A stretch of 64,000 bases of DNA. Origin: Pseudocercospora fijiensis CIRAD86. Taxonomy: Eukaryota > Ascomycota > Dothideomycetes > Mycosphaerellales > Mycosphaerellaceae. Shown in pieces: positions 49,116-58,686 of this stretch. Every line of letters begins with the position of its first letter. Within the stretch, counting starts at the first letter, position 1. Made by a program: the position numbers and the translations under genes. Below the pieces are notes generated by a model. The model was not told the DNA's origin. It saw nothing but the letters and a program-made list of their open reading frames with translations, and did not search any database. The stretch spans positions 1,984,001-2,048,000 of the forward strand of contig NW_006921538.1 of NCBI RefSeq assembly GCF_000340215.1, given 5' to 3'.

Positions 49116-49498
49116 ATGAAGTACACTCTATCTCTCATCGTCCTGTCAGCCTTCTTTGCGTCTGCTACTCCCACCCCAGACGACCTCATCCGCCGCGACG
49201 GACCATGTTTCCACGAAGGTTCAACGGCATTCTGTTGCCCTGAGACTGGGGACCAGGTTGTTGCGACAAATTGTGTAGCACGTAAGTACCTAATCGGCGG
49301 ACATAGAGCCTTCAAAGAAAACCTCACTCATTGCTCCTAGCCAACGGCGACACTAGCACACCTTGTGCTTTCCGCAAGACATGCAGCTCGGCGAAGCTCC
49401 AAGCCTACTGCTGCTCTTTCGCTCAAGGAAGCACTGGGCTTGTGTGCGCACCTTCTGGAGATAGTCCATTCGGCGATCCGAGCCCTTGCCCCGCCTGA
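49116..49498 (+). CDS. Class II hydrophobin-like secreted protein, 107 aa, one intron
   Basis: Exons 49,116-49,281 and 49,341-49,498 with a 59-bp intron (GTAAGT...CCTAG). Signal peptide MKYTLSLIVLSAFFASATP. Mature cysteine pattern: C31-x8-C40C41-x11-C53-x16-C70-x8-C79C80-x10-C91, essentially the class II hydrophobin spacing (x9, x11, x16, x8, x10). Two extra cysteines, C64 and C105, are unusual. Landmarks include AFCCPETGDQ and AYCCSFAQGSTGLVC. Hydrophobins self-assemble at air-water interfaces and coat aerial hyphae and spores. Without splicing the frame ends early at 49,340. Intact, although it borders the damaged zone. Confidence 0.75.
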
Positions 49499-49665
49499 TC
49501 AGCTCAAGAGATTCAACGAGATCGACGGCTACATCGAAGCTTTGCAATGGCTTGTGGGGTCCATATGGCTTATATCTGGAAAAAGAACGAGGTGTGGTTT
49601 CAAATCAACTCTAAAATGATTGTAATTGATCCAGGATCCTGGTCGAAGATACTTCCTTTCGTAAG

Positions 49666-49911
49666 CTAGACCTGCCAGTGCGCCTCAGACGTATATTCTT
49701 TGCGAGGAGTCTGAGCGACGACAGCATCCCGTGCTACGATCCCGTGCTTTGGCACGATGGTCTTATTGCACATGTCGAAACAATTTTCTTCGAAAGTCTG
49801 ACCGTCGCAGACATGATACAGCTGCTTGGACTCCATGTCACAATACAGCTTCTGCGCCGTAGAGACGATATTCCAGCCATACGAGTTCGGATGCTCACAG
49901 ATGTCGCGCAC
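49666..49911 (-). CDS. Possible small cysteine-rich protein (3' exon only)
   Basis: A minus-strand frame reads DICEHPNSYGWNIVSTAQ, YCDMESKQLYHVCDGQTF and EENCFDMCNKTIV, a cysteine pattern like many small secreted fungal proteins. The frame stays open upstream to about 50,010 but contains no good ATG; a hydrophobic signal-like stretch (LGLYVAIFVLVALI) is in another frame at about 49,950-50,000, so an intron would be needed. It may be a real effector-like gene, a decayed one, or chance. Confidence 0.35.
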   Translation of the reverse strand: MRDICEHPNSYGWNIVSTAQKLYCDMESKQLYHVCDGQTFEENCFDMCNKTIVPKHGIVARDAVVAQTPRKEYTSEAHWQV

Positions 49912-50839
49912 ATCATCACCTGGGTGGTCGGTAATACTAAGATGCCCCGGATCCTTATTAGCGCCACGAGCACGAAGATTGCGACGTAAAGCCCCAGTCG
50001 ATCTCTTAGTCTATTTGCCTGAGCTTCAGACAAGCGAGGCGAGCTTCAAGGTTGCGAGCGAAGTGAGTACTAGAAGCAGCGAGGTACGAGCGACAGCGAC
50101 GATGTACGACACCCGAGCGCGCAAGGCACTGCCCCTTAAAAAGGTAGTATCTCTCTGTTCCTTAACTATATTGTTAGTATGGCCCGTGTTGGTGCTGACT
50201 ACTTACAACGAATCGACCAGCTCCTCGATGAATGTCGTCCCATGACGGAGACAAACGCCGCACAAGTTCGAAAATGTGAACGGCGCACACCCTACCAGGA
50301 AGATACCATCGTCTGGGATCATTGAATCCTCGTCAGCGCTTGACTGCATTGGGTGGACAGGCCTTGCGCTTGCTTGTCCATTCTACCGCCTCTGACTTGC
50401 ATGTATCGATACTTCAAGATCGCCTGGAGCACTACAATGGTGGTACACTCTCATGTAACATGGAGGCACTGGCTGTCGATCCATATAGAGACACAGTTGC
50501 TCTTATCATGCGCTATTGGATTGCTGCGCCCCTAGTTCAGGAATAGGTTCTACTGTTGCCCCAGGCTCAGTTTACGCCGTACGGTCCATCACAGCCAGAG
50601 GATACGCGACGAGGGACCCTTCAGCTTTCCGTGCCACAATTTTTCTAATCAAAGCTCTTCTCAAGCATGTGATCGACGAGATCGTATAACCATGTATCGA
50701 GAATGGTATAACAGGACTGGCATTCAGTAGGAGTGGAAGCTCTTTGCATTGATATTGCGATAGTCATCTCTGTTCCCATTTCTCACGGCCCTTAGTACAT
50801 ACTTCTGGATTCTACACCTGATATCATCTCTCCAGCAAT
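49912..50839. other. No confident gene; several short overlapping frames
   Basis: Composition is normal. ORFs of 60-139 codons on the plus strand (for example 50,322-50,546) lack recognisable motifs. A stretch of CpA-poor sequence with GAGCGAAG/GAGTACTAG repeats lies at 50,030-50,100. This includes the upstream region of the secreted pseudogene starting at 50,840. Confidence 0.4.
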
Positions 50840-51982
50840 ATGAAGGTCTTCAATACCAAGACGGCCGTTCTACTCGCCGCAGCGGCTGGAATCACCCCTT
50901 ATCTCGCTTCAGGAGCACCAATCAAGGCTGATCCCCAAGACGAGAGTCTTTAGCATCCTGCCGCTGAACATAGATCGAGCTATTCTGACAAGTATAATGA
51001 CATCCTTCTGAGCATCCGAGGATTCACTCCACCAAAAGCACCACCGTTCCCTGGACCAAGGGTGCCTTCAGGTGCCTCAGGATCTAGAGTTGCTCCAGTA
51101 CCACCTGCTCGTCCACCTCCTCGACCTGTGTCGCTGCCACGTACCCCACCGTCACCAGCAAAACCCGACTGGAGGCCTCTAGGCATCGATACGAATCCAG
51201 GTAACGGTGAAGGCCGAGGCGAACATCCGAAACCAATGTCACACTACGAAACCCACGGCCGCGAGCAACTCGACATGTACGAGGCCATCATCAAAAGCAA
51301 ATCAGAAGATACTAAAATCGTCCAAACGCAAGACGAACTGATCAAGTACCCTCCGAACCAAGCCTTCATCGACGGCCGCAACATCCCAGACTACAACTTC
51401 CGCACTCACGTAGTCATGACCAGCGATATAGACCGGGAACCACTTTCTTTCCGATCCTCAGACGTAGGCTTCCCAATCAAAAATCAACAGGTGCACGAAA
51501 TTACCGTGGGAAACCAAAAAGGCCAAGTCGTCAACAGAAGTTCCTACAACACCGACGGAAATTCCATCGTCTACTCAATCGCCTTCAAAAAAGCCAACAA
51601 CGACGTCCGAGGCCACATCCCCCTTAACGAACTCGGTCTCCAAAATTTCATCCGCATCGCAGGACCCAAAACCAAAAACCTGCAAGCCGTCTTCCTCACT
51701 AACATCCAAAACAAAGAATTCTAGGTCATTGCGCGAGAGAACTACAACGAGATGAAACAACCTTTCGACAAAGTTTTAACGTTTGAACGTAGGTCTCAAG
51801 GGTTTAAGAGATTCATATGGAGTCCGAATCTTAGGAGTAAGTTTTTCGCGTTTGCGAATTACTACAATGCGATCAGGAATAAGGTACTGTATAAAGTTGT
51901 TATAGTTCCGAAGTAGGCTACTAATAAGAATAATAATACCGGCGTTAGACTTGCTATTGCGGTTGTTTTTAGGGATGCTTAA
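50840..51982 (+). pseudogene. Secreted-protein pseudogene with three in-frame TAG codons (RIP leakage)
   Basis: The ATG at 50,840 starts a clear signal peptide (MKVFNTKTAVLLAAAA, ending near YLASGAP). The frame then continues for 380 codons to TAA at 51,980 except for TAG at 50,951, 51,722 and 51,914. All three can be explained by CAG to TAG. A Pro-rich region (codons about 65-115) is followed by a globular part with YETHGREQLDMYEAIIKS, VVMTSDIDREPLSFRSSD and, after the second TAG, VIARENYNEMKQPFDKVLTF. The family is unknown. Damage increases to the right, where the sequence merges into TpA-rich repeat after about 51,890. An internal ATG could express codons 75-294. Confidence 0.65.
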
Positions 51983-52531
51983 GGGAGGTAGTAAGTAGGA
52001 AAATTATATATAGACGTACTGGTTTTAATTAATAAAGAAGTAAAGTATAGGTAAGTATACTATACAACTAGTAATTAGTAACTAAGTAATAGCTTCGACT
52101 AATTAAGAATTTAGGATAAGATTGCACTTAGCTTAGACTAATTAGGAATGTAAGTATACTATTGCTCTCTTATATAGGGGAGTATAGGACTTGTTTATAT
52201 GCCTTCTAGATACGAGTCCTTGTCCTACTTAGATAGAGATAAGAGGTATAGATCTAATAGTATTGTATTAAGATTCGATAAGGAAAGAGGGGTTTAGGGG
52301 TTGAAGGGAACTAGAAACAGAGTGTTACGGGGTGACCTCTGGACCCTTTTCACATGTGAAGCTTGGCATGCCCAGCCATCCGCTTCGCGTACTCCAAGTC
52401 GCGTTGCTTCCTAGACTTAGGCTCTTCGTAGCAAGTACCCGATATTGGAAGCACCTACACACTATCGCCCCTTGTCACAGAGTCTTCGTGTAGAGATTAT
52501 GAGTATAGCCACAGTCTTCGGTACGTGGTTC
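51983..52531. other. RIP-damaged remnant passing into normal DNA
   Basis: Positions 51,983-52,320 are TpA-rich with short repeats such as GACTAATTAAGAATTTAGG (near 52,097) and GACTAATTAGGAATG (near 52,136). From about 52,320 the composition is normal. No gene seen. Confidence 0.55.
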
Positions 52532-52872
52532 TGTCGCTAGTCGATCTCCAAGCTCGCGGAACGCAGCACAAAAATCCCAAACTTTTCGCCATGTCGCTAG
52601 GAACATGCGTATACTCAATCTGAATCAAAACTTTTGGTCGCTCTTCGTCCATGCTATTGCCAGCCCGTCCCTCATACCTTGATGCGCTTCTGCTGCCCAA
52701 TATTGTCGCCAGTCGATCTCAAAGCCCGCGGAACGCAGCAGCAAAATCCCAAACTTTTCGCCATGTCGCTAGGAACACAGTGAATCTACTCAATCCGAAA
52801 CAAACCTTTTCGCTCGCTCTTCTTCCATGCCAGCCCGTCGCTTATACCTTGATGCGCTCCTGCTGCCTAACA
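52532..52872. repeat. Tandem duplication (172-bp period) covering the 3' end of the DUF2786 gene
   Basis: TGTCGCTAGTCGATCTCCAA (52,532) and TGTCGCCAGTCGATCTCAAA (52,704) begin two copies that run in parallel through CCCAAACTTTTCGCCATGTC, GCTAGGAACA, GCCAGCCCGTC and ACCTTGATGCGC. The second copy contains the last ~10 codons and the stop of the minus-strand gene. The first copy is therefore a duplicated gene tail plus 3' flank. Confidence 0.85.
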
Positions 52873-54419
52873 TCAATCTTCTTCCCATCAATTCGTCCTT
52901 GATCGTAAGCGCTCATGTCGAGATGCTTGATCTTACGCTTCCTACCAGCACGAAGCTTGATGTTCATCTCCTTGAGACAGTCGTCGGCAATCTGAGAGAA
53001 AGTCTCGCGCTTGAGGACGAGTTGCATGTGTGACTCATACTCCAATTGCTGTGGTTTCTCAATGGGGGCCGCCAAGATGGCGTCCACTGACTTGACTGGA
53101 GGTGTAGACTTAGCGGTGGTAATAGGAAGTGGAGGCTGCAGGCTGGCGCTGCTCAGGTCCAGTGGAAACTTAGTGCCGCGCTCTTCGATTTCGACGTCTG
53201 CTTCCTCAAAATCGTCGTCGTCCTCTCCGCTCACAGCTGCCCCATATTCCTCATCGTCGTCGCTGAGGTCGTCATCGTCGAGATAGTCGCCACAGTCTTC
53301 GCTGCTGGCTAAACCCAGGTGTCGATTCATCTCATTACTGATGACGACTGTCATGTCGTCGGTGTGCACCACATGGCCCTGTTCCATGAGACGATTGAGC
53401 ATTCTGCTCGCCTCGGGTTCCTGGAGATCAGAGTACAGACTGAGGTCCGGTTTGTGCTTCCCATTAGCGCTGAGTATCTGATCAGAGCGCAAGTCGAGCA
53501 CCCGATTGCTGATAGCATTGAGGAGACGGGAGCGATTAGCCGTACGGTCAGGCATACGCTCGCCGAAGAGATTGACGCCGACACGCTCAAACGCTTGTCG
53601 CAGAAGCGCGTTTCTCTCTTCTTCTGGCGAAGCCCAGTGAGATGCATTGAGACGATCCACGCGAGCTTGTTCGTCAACTGCCTCTTGTTGCTCCTGTTGC
53701 TCACGCTCAGCTGCAGTACGAGCTTCAGCTTCAATGGCTCTAGCTTCTTCGGCGTCCTTCTCTTTCTGTGCCTTATCTTTGAGCTCCTGGGCTATGCCAA
53801 GGCAGTAGCTGTTCCGACCACGAAGGCCTTTGAACTCAGGGTTGAGAGCCCAAGCGAGAGAGAGGTTGTAGATTCTCGCGAAAGCATCTGCTGCCAGGTC
53901 CACGTTGCTAGCAACACCGTAGAAGACGATTTCCAACTTCGTGCGTGGTTTGTATGTGGCTGTGTAGTACTTGCAGTCAAAGAAGGTCGTCATCGCCCTG
54001 CAAAGCGTGCCCACAAACACATTCTGGTTGACTTCGCCATTCTCTTTGCCATCGTTGCGCAGTATCCGCACGATCGCATGTCCAGCCGACTCTTGCTGCT
54101 CTTCACGTGGGGCTCCAACCAAGATCTGGGCGTGTGAGATTCCGGCGCGTTCCATGATCTCAGCAGCAATCGTGAGAGCTGTTTTGGCCTCGAACTCCGA
54201 TGCATTGGGATGTTGGCCACGCTCTAGGCATTTTCGCGCCTTGTCAACCGCCGCCTGGTCTGGATGTGGCTTCACAGGACCATCATCCTGGGCAGTCTTG
54301 AAAACTTCAGCCTTGTACAGTGGTTGTTTTTGAGTCTTCATGGTATCGCTTGTTGCTAAGTGCTGCGAATTGGTCAGTATATGGGGGCGCTGGAAGGGCT
54401 TTACCGTAGCAGAATCCAT
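52842..54419 (-). CDS. DUF2786-domain protein with acidic tail, 525 aa
   Basis: Residues about 55-105 (KARKCLERGQHPNASEFEAK, then TALTIAAEIMERAGIS) match DUF2786, a short helical domain found in bacteria and fungi with unknown function. The next ~100 residues (VRILRNDGKENGEV ... FFDCKYYTATYKPRTKLEIV) form the region usually accompanying it. After that come a Glu/Ala/Gln-rich coiled coil (about 215-255), an Asp-rich segment (DDDDLSDDDEEYG, ~365-380) and a basic C-terminus (RAGRKRKIKHLD). MetI at 54,419 is taken; an alternative start is Met27. Intact, no introns needed. The tail is tandemly duplicated beyond the stop. Confidence 0.72.
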   Translation of the reverse strand: MDSATVKPFQRPHILTNSQHLATSDTMKTQKQPLYKAEVFKTAQDDGPVKPHPDQAAVDKARKCLERGQHPNASEFEAKTALTIAAEIMERAGISHAQILVGAPREEQQESAGHAIVRILRNDGKENGEVNQNVFVGTLCRAMTTFFDCKYYTATYKPRTKLEIVFYGVASNVDLAADAFARIYNLSLAWALNPEFKGLRGRNSYCLGIAQELKDKAQKEKDAEEARAIEAEARTAAEREQQEQQEAVDEQARVDRLNASHWASPEEERNALLRQAFERVGVNLFGERMPDRTANRSRLLNAISNRVLDLRSDQILSANGKHKPDLSLYSDLQEPEASRMLNRLMEQGHVVHTDDMTVVISNEMNRHLGLASSEDCGDYLDDDDLSDDDEEYGAAVSGEDDDDFEEADVEIEERGTKFPLDLSSASLQPPLPITTAKSTPPVKSVDAILAAPIEKPQQLEYESHMQLVLKRETFSQIADDCLKEMNIKLRAGRKRKIKHLDMSAYDQGRIDGKKIDVRQQERIKV

Positions 54420-55212
54420 ACGTGTTTGGAGCTGTGTTTGGAGCTGTATCCAAACAGTCCGAAGCCTTCAAGAAGCCGTTGTTATTATGAATTTCTTGTT
54501 GCTAGGCGGTTGTGTTGTTGCTACAAGAGGTCATTTGGTTTCTAGGTGAAAGTGCGTCTATAATGTGTTGAAGGCTCCTCGAAGCGGCTGATTGAACGTA
54601 GGTTTGGAGATGGACCTCGTATCTTAGCGATGAAGGCTCTAATCAGTGTGGTGTAGCTGTTAAGATAACGAACTCCAGGTGTTGTACGCGTACACGAAGT
54701 GTTACGTCTGTGCGCAACGTGCAAACGGTCGTGCATCAAGATCTCGAATGAATCCATATTTGAAGCAAGAGCAGTCCCTAATGATGCTTCAGTGAGTTCA
54801 AAGGACAGCAAGCAACGTCTACAAGTGGCCAGCGACGTTCAAATCCTGGCTGGAGCATCGGCCAGAATTACTGCAGCAGTGAGGTCTTGTAGTATGATGC
54901 ATCGGGATACGCTGGGTTGGCAGAGAAGGGAAAGAAGCTGCAGGAGCGTGAGCTTTTCTTCCAACTGGGGAACGTCGTTTTTGCAAATCCCATTCATGTC
55001 TCTGAACGCTGATGGCTTGCGAAGTTTAAGTCAAGAAGAGTGATCCAGTCTACGGCGTATCGTACTTTCTTCGTGGTATCTCGTTCCTCTATTCATGGCC
55101 TTCTCGGCATGCAGTCCTCAAGAAACGCCGTACGCCATCGCTAAATTGACATCAACTCCCAACAATTTTTCCCGGCCCAGATGAATATTTTCTTTCCAGG
55201 ATGACAACTTGT
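54420..55212. other. Intergenic region
   Basis: Contains the promoter of the DUF2786 gene and the 3' end of PNO1. Short frames on both strands (for example 54,699-55,043) have no recognisable features, and I do not call them genes. Confidence 0.55.
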
Positions 55213-56046
55213 CTAGAACCTCTCCTTCATCCTCGCACTCACAGTCCTCAAATTCCCATACACCTTTCCAGGCGGACTTCCCAAAATCAAGCTCACAACC
55301 GCCTCTTGTGCGATATGAATATTCTTGAATCCACCCAGAATATGCACCTTCTGATCCGCAAGCACAATTCTTGTCCTGCTCGCATTCTCAATCGCAAATT
55401 TTGTCTTGCCATCTTTGCCCGCGATACGTCCAATCGCTCGGCTTTTGTGCTCGCCCTCCAGATTCTTGACATCCTTGATTTCGAAACTTCGAATGTAAAG
55501 GTCGTCCAGTCGCAAAAGTGCGATTGCATCGTCGAGATCAAATCCCAAGCAAAAGGCTTCGATGAAGTCTGCACCTTTCTGAATAGCGCCTGTGTCGGTT
55601 GTGTGCGAAGATGTGCGAAGTTCTACAGCTTTCTTGGCGATGTTCATTCGGACTTGCAATTTGAGGTGCTCGACTAAAGGAGGGTAGATCTTGGTCCATT
55701 CGTTCTTGAGAGGTGTCATGCGGTGCGGTGGTACTCGCACTTTGCGCTCTTCTACCCTGTGTCGTGACTTCGATGGCTTTTCTGGTGCGAAAAGAGCGCC
55801 TGATTCGGCGTCTACCTCCATGGCTGCATCGTTCTCTGCATCTTCGGTGGACTGGTCGTTGGTGGCGGTCACGAGAACGACTTCGTCCTCTACTGTGGAT
55901 GGCAGAGCATCTTGAATGACCTCATCGGCCAGTTCTTCCGGTGCTCTTTGCAGTGCTGTCGGTGCAGGCATTTCGGTCGAAGGTCGTGTTTGAGAACTGG
56001 TGGTGAAGTCTTTCATCTCGAACTTTTTGGACGAAATGCGCGGCAA
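55213..56046 (-). CDS. PNO1: Pno1/Dim2, KH-domain 40S ribosome assembly factor, 277 aa
   Basis: Length and sequence match the Pno1 (Dim2/Rrp20) family. An acidic, disordered N-terminus (1-95) precedes the conserved core: VPPHRMTPLKNEWTKIYPPL, the KH region with LDDLYIRSFEIKDVKNLEGE, AIGRIAGKDGKTKFAIENAS, and RTRIVLADQKVHILGGFKNI; the end is GNLRTVSARMKERF. Pno1 binds the 3' part of pre-18S rRNA, recruits the Nob1 endonuclease and helps Dim1 methylation in pre-40S particles. The GRIAGKDGKT element is the RNA-binding GxxG-type loop. No intron is required. It is transcribed divergently from the proteasome gene, with 234 bp between start codons. Confidence 0.93.
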   Translation of the reverse strand: MPRISSKKFEMKDFTTSSQTRPSTEMPAPTALQRAPEELADEVIQDALPSTVEDEVVLVTATNDQSTEDAENDAAMEVDAESGALFAPEKPSKSRHRVEERKVRVPPHRMTPLKNEWTKIYPPLVEHLKLQVRMNIAKKAVELRTSSHTTDTGAIQKGADFIEAFCLGFDLDDAIALLRLDDLYIRSFEIKDVKNLEGEHKSRAIGRIAGKDGKTKFAIENASRTRIVLADQKVHILGGFKNIHIAQEAVVSLILGSPPGKVYGNLRTVSARMKERF

Positions 56047-56280
56047 ACCTTCCGCGCGGTGCGGGCTGGACCGGACCGTCTACGTCCGTGCGTTGCAGCT
56101 TCCAACTGCTCGCGTCAACTGTTGGAGCCTCACGTTTACCTGCGAGCTGCACTCATCGAAACATCACCACAATCCACTTCAGCCATACCAGACACCTCCA
56201 TCAAGCTGCACCGACCAAACACTCACTCAAGTGGATACTCTTGAGCTTCGACGCATCCAGCGACCACGATCCCGGCCACA
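56047..56280. promoter_or_regulatory. Shared divergent promoter of PNO1 and PRE7
   Basis: Only 234 bp separate the two start codons. The interval is C/A-rich with several CCAATC-, CACCA- and CATCACCAC-type stretches (for example CACAATCC near 56,170) but no clear TATA box. Both genes are housekeeping genes of growth (ribosome assembly, protein turnover), so co-regulation is plausible but inferred. Confidence 0.5.
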
Positions 56281-57124
56281 ATGGCCTCTGCCTTCCACGC
56301 CCCGATGCTCTCAGAGCAACCTGGCTACTCATTCGCATCAGCTCCACAAGACCGCTCCGCACCTCGCCAACACGGCTTCTACCCGCACGCTTTCTCCCTC
56401 ATCGCACTTCCAAATTCATACTAACAAATGCTCCAGATACACCGACAACGGCGGCTCAACGCTAGGAATCAGCGGCGAAGACTTCACAATTCTCGCAGGC
56501 GACACACGTTCCACCTCCGGCTACAACATCAACACACGTTACGCGCCCAAACTCTTCAAAATCGGTGGCGAAGGACCCGACCACGTGGGCGCAAAAATCG
56601 TCCTCTCAGTCGTAGGGTTCGCAGCAGATGGCAACGCCCTGAAAGAACGTCTCGACACCATCGTCAAAATGTACAAATACCAACACGGCAAGGACATTTC
56701 CATCGGAGCTTGCGCTCAGAGATTATCCCACATCCTCTACGGCAAGAGATTCTTCCCGTACTACGTGACTGCGATTTTGGGAGGGATTGATGAGGAGGGA
56801 AAGGGTGCTCTGTACTCTTATGATCCTGTGGGAAGTTATGAGAGGGAACAGTGTCGGTCTGCTGGTGCCGCGAGTTCGTTGATCACGCCGTTTTTGGATA
56901 ATCAGGTCAATCTGAAGAATCAGCATGACCCTCAGGCGCCGCAGGGTTTGAACAAGACGGCGCTGGTGCCGAGGCCGTTGAGTCGGGCACATGTGGAGGA
57001 TTTGGTGAAGGATGCGTTCACGAGTGCTGTGGAGAGACATATTGAGGTCGGTGATGGTCTGCAGATGATGATCATCACGAGGGATGGCATTCAGGAGACG
57101 TACTCGCCGCTGAAGAAGGATTAG
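56281..57124 (+). CDS. PRE7: 20S proteasome beta-6 subunit (Pre7/PSMB1), 263 aa, with a GC-AG intron
   Basis: Exon 1 56,281-56,384 (MASAFHAPMLSEQPGYSF ... RQHGFYP) and exon 2 56,437-57,124. Conserved core: NGGSTLGISGEDFTILAGDT, RYAPKLFKIGG, VVGFAADGNALKERLDT, LYGKRFFPYYVTAILGGIDE, YSYDPVGSYEREQCRSAGAA, FTSAVERHIEVGDGL. These are specific for beta-6, a non-catalytic ring subunit. The 52-bp intron ends CATACTAACAAATGCTCCAG, a textbook branch and acceptor, but its only workable donor is CCC|GCACGC, a GC donor; no GT lies in range. Splicing gives P-Y-T-D-N as in relatives. A longer unspliced frame from 56,000 overlaps PNO1 and is rejected. Confidence 0.9.
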
Positions 57125-57443
57125 GCGCAGTCGGAGAGGAGCGGAGGAGTCCTGTACGATACCATACCATGCGTCAACATGAGCGCGCTTGTGCAGAGTA
57201 TAGCATGGCGATCGGAGTCAGGCTACTAGTGCAAATGACATACAATAAGATGCGATACTTCAACCACGCTGAGGTGTCGCCATGCAGTTAAATCATGATC
57301 GTATTACCAGATGCTCCATCTGCACTCATAAAAGTACAATAAAGCTGTCGTCGTCTCTCCGACGCGTTTTCTGGGTCTTGGAAACACTATGCAAAGCACA
57401 TTCGCTTCCCTTACGCCATCGCTGAGAACTCGTAGAATCTCGT
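57125..57443. other. Convergent 3' region of PRE7 and the wall-protein gene
   Basis: No coding frame. TACAATAAAGC near 57,337 could serve as a poly(A) signal for PRE7. Otherwise nothing distinctive. Confidence 0.45.
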
Positions 57444-58084
57444 CTACAACAAAGCAACAACAGCCATACCCGCAGCCCCAAGCAAACCCCCAGCAATCAC
57501 AGGCGCAGCAGTAATCTTAGCTCCAGCCTCTGACGTTCCCGTCGCATCATCCGCAGCAGAAGACGCAGCACTTCCAATCGTGCTCACGACGGATCCCGCT
57601 TCGTTCGTAGCAACAGTAAAGACTGACCCGCCCACAGACGTGACTTGGTTGCCGAAACTCTCTGCTCCAGACGTGATCGTCGAGACGATGGATCCCGCCT
57701 CGTTAGTCGCAACGGTATACACGCTTTCTCCAATCGAAGTGACTTGAGATCCGAATTCTCCTGCTTCAGAGGTGATGGTGGAAACTATCGAGCCTGCGCC
57801 ATCGGTTGCTACGGTGTAGACGCTTTCGCCCACGCTCGTGATTGCTGTTCCTAGGCTGCCGAAGAAAGAGGTCGCCTGGGAAATGACACATGGGTCAGCG
57901 ATGTTTTGTTAGAGGCCGACCGTGCTGTCACGGGTATACTCACATCACCACCTGCAGATGTTACGTCTGAAGCTATGCTGTCGATCGCGCTGGTTACGTC
58001 GCTGACGATGGAACTGATCACGTCGTCTTGGGCCGCAACCAGGGCGAGTGATGCTGGGAGGAGAAGAGTTTGTTTGAGCTGCAT
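57444..58084 (-). CDS. Repeat-containing GPI-type cell-surface protein, 190 aa, one intron
   Basis: Exon 1 58,084-57,944 encodes a signal peptide (MQLKQTLLLPASLALVAAQ) and a Ser/Asp-rich stretch. A 68-bp intron (57,943-57,876; GTGAGT...CCCAG) follows, then exon 2 57,875-57,444. Exon 2 has three tandem ~34-residue repeats of the form VTSIGESVYTVATNEAGSI plus VSTITSGAESFGNQ. The C-terminus AAPVIAGGLLGAAGMAVVAL is hydrophobic right to the end, as for a GPI-anchor signal. Likely a Ser/Thr-glycosylated wall or plasma-membrane protein; function unknown. Splicing gives 573 coding bases in one frame. Confidence 0.72.
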
Positions 58085-58686
58085 GGTTGAAGGTGCCTTG
58101 GTGAGTGGTGTGTGTGAGGGAAAGATCAAGAGCAAGGGATGATGGAATGCTGCCTATATAGACCAAGGAAAGAACGACGCGTCTTGTGGACCTGACGAAG
58201 CCGAGAATAGCAATGTCTTTGTGTCCGACTTGTGTGGCGTACCGGACCTACATAGGGATGACGTCTCGTTTGCTGATGACGTCCGCAGTTCTGCGCTGGC
58301 TGGCTGGCTGGGAGAGGTGAAACGAAGAGTTGGCCGGATTCTGCAGAGTCTGCGAATGGGATGCGGCTATGCTGATGGCGCCTTGGCGGCGTGGCACAGG
58401 ATCGGAGGCTACGTCTGTCCATTGAGAGTCAAAGAGGCGGAACGCGAATACGTATGTACAGTCATCATCAAGGGCTCAGGCACAGAGAGATGCTGCTGGT
58501 ATTCACTTCGAGAAGCTTACTTGCAGAGGTGAGGTCGTCGTTGCTTTCTATTGACTTTGGACCCATGCCCATGCCCATGCACAGGCCATCGGCTCCTGCC
58601 GACGACCGAGGCTTCTCTCTGCTAAACATCTTCCCGACTTCCACCACCACGACATCTCTCTAACCTCTGGGACTCTATCAGACAAG
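58085..58686. other. Divergent intergenic region between the wall protein and PEX10
   Basis: Normal composition with 5' flanks of both genes. TGCCTATATAGACCAAGG, reading TATATAGG on the minus strand near 58,155, is a possible TATA box for the wall-protein gene about 70 bp upstream of its ATG. CCATGCCCATGCCCATGCAC near 58,563 is a short tandem repeat. Confidence 0.5.

Noticed and set aside
53319..54137. 272-codon plus-strand ORF
   Set aside because: Antisense shadow of the DUF2786 gene; the minus strand has the recognisable domain and is longer.
56000..56436. N-terminal extension of the proteasome ORF (374-codon frame)
   Set aside because: It runs through the 5' end of PNO1, its divergent promoter and an intron; the ATG at 56,281 with splicing gives the usual beta-6 length and N-terminus.
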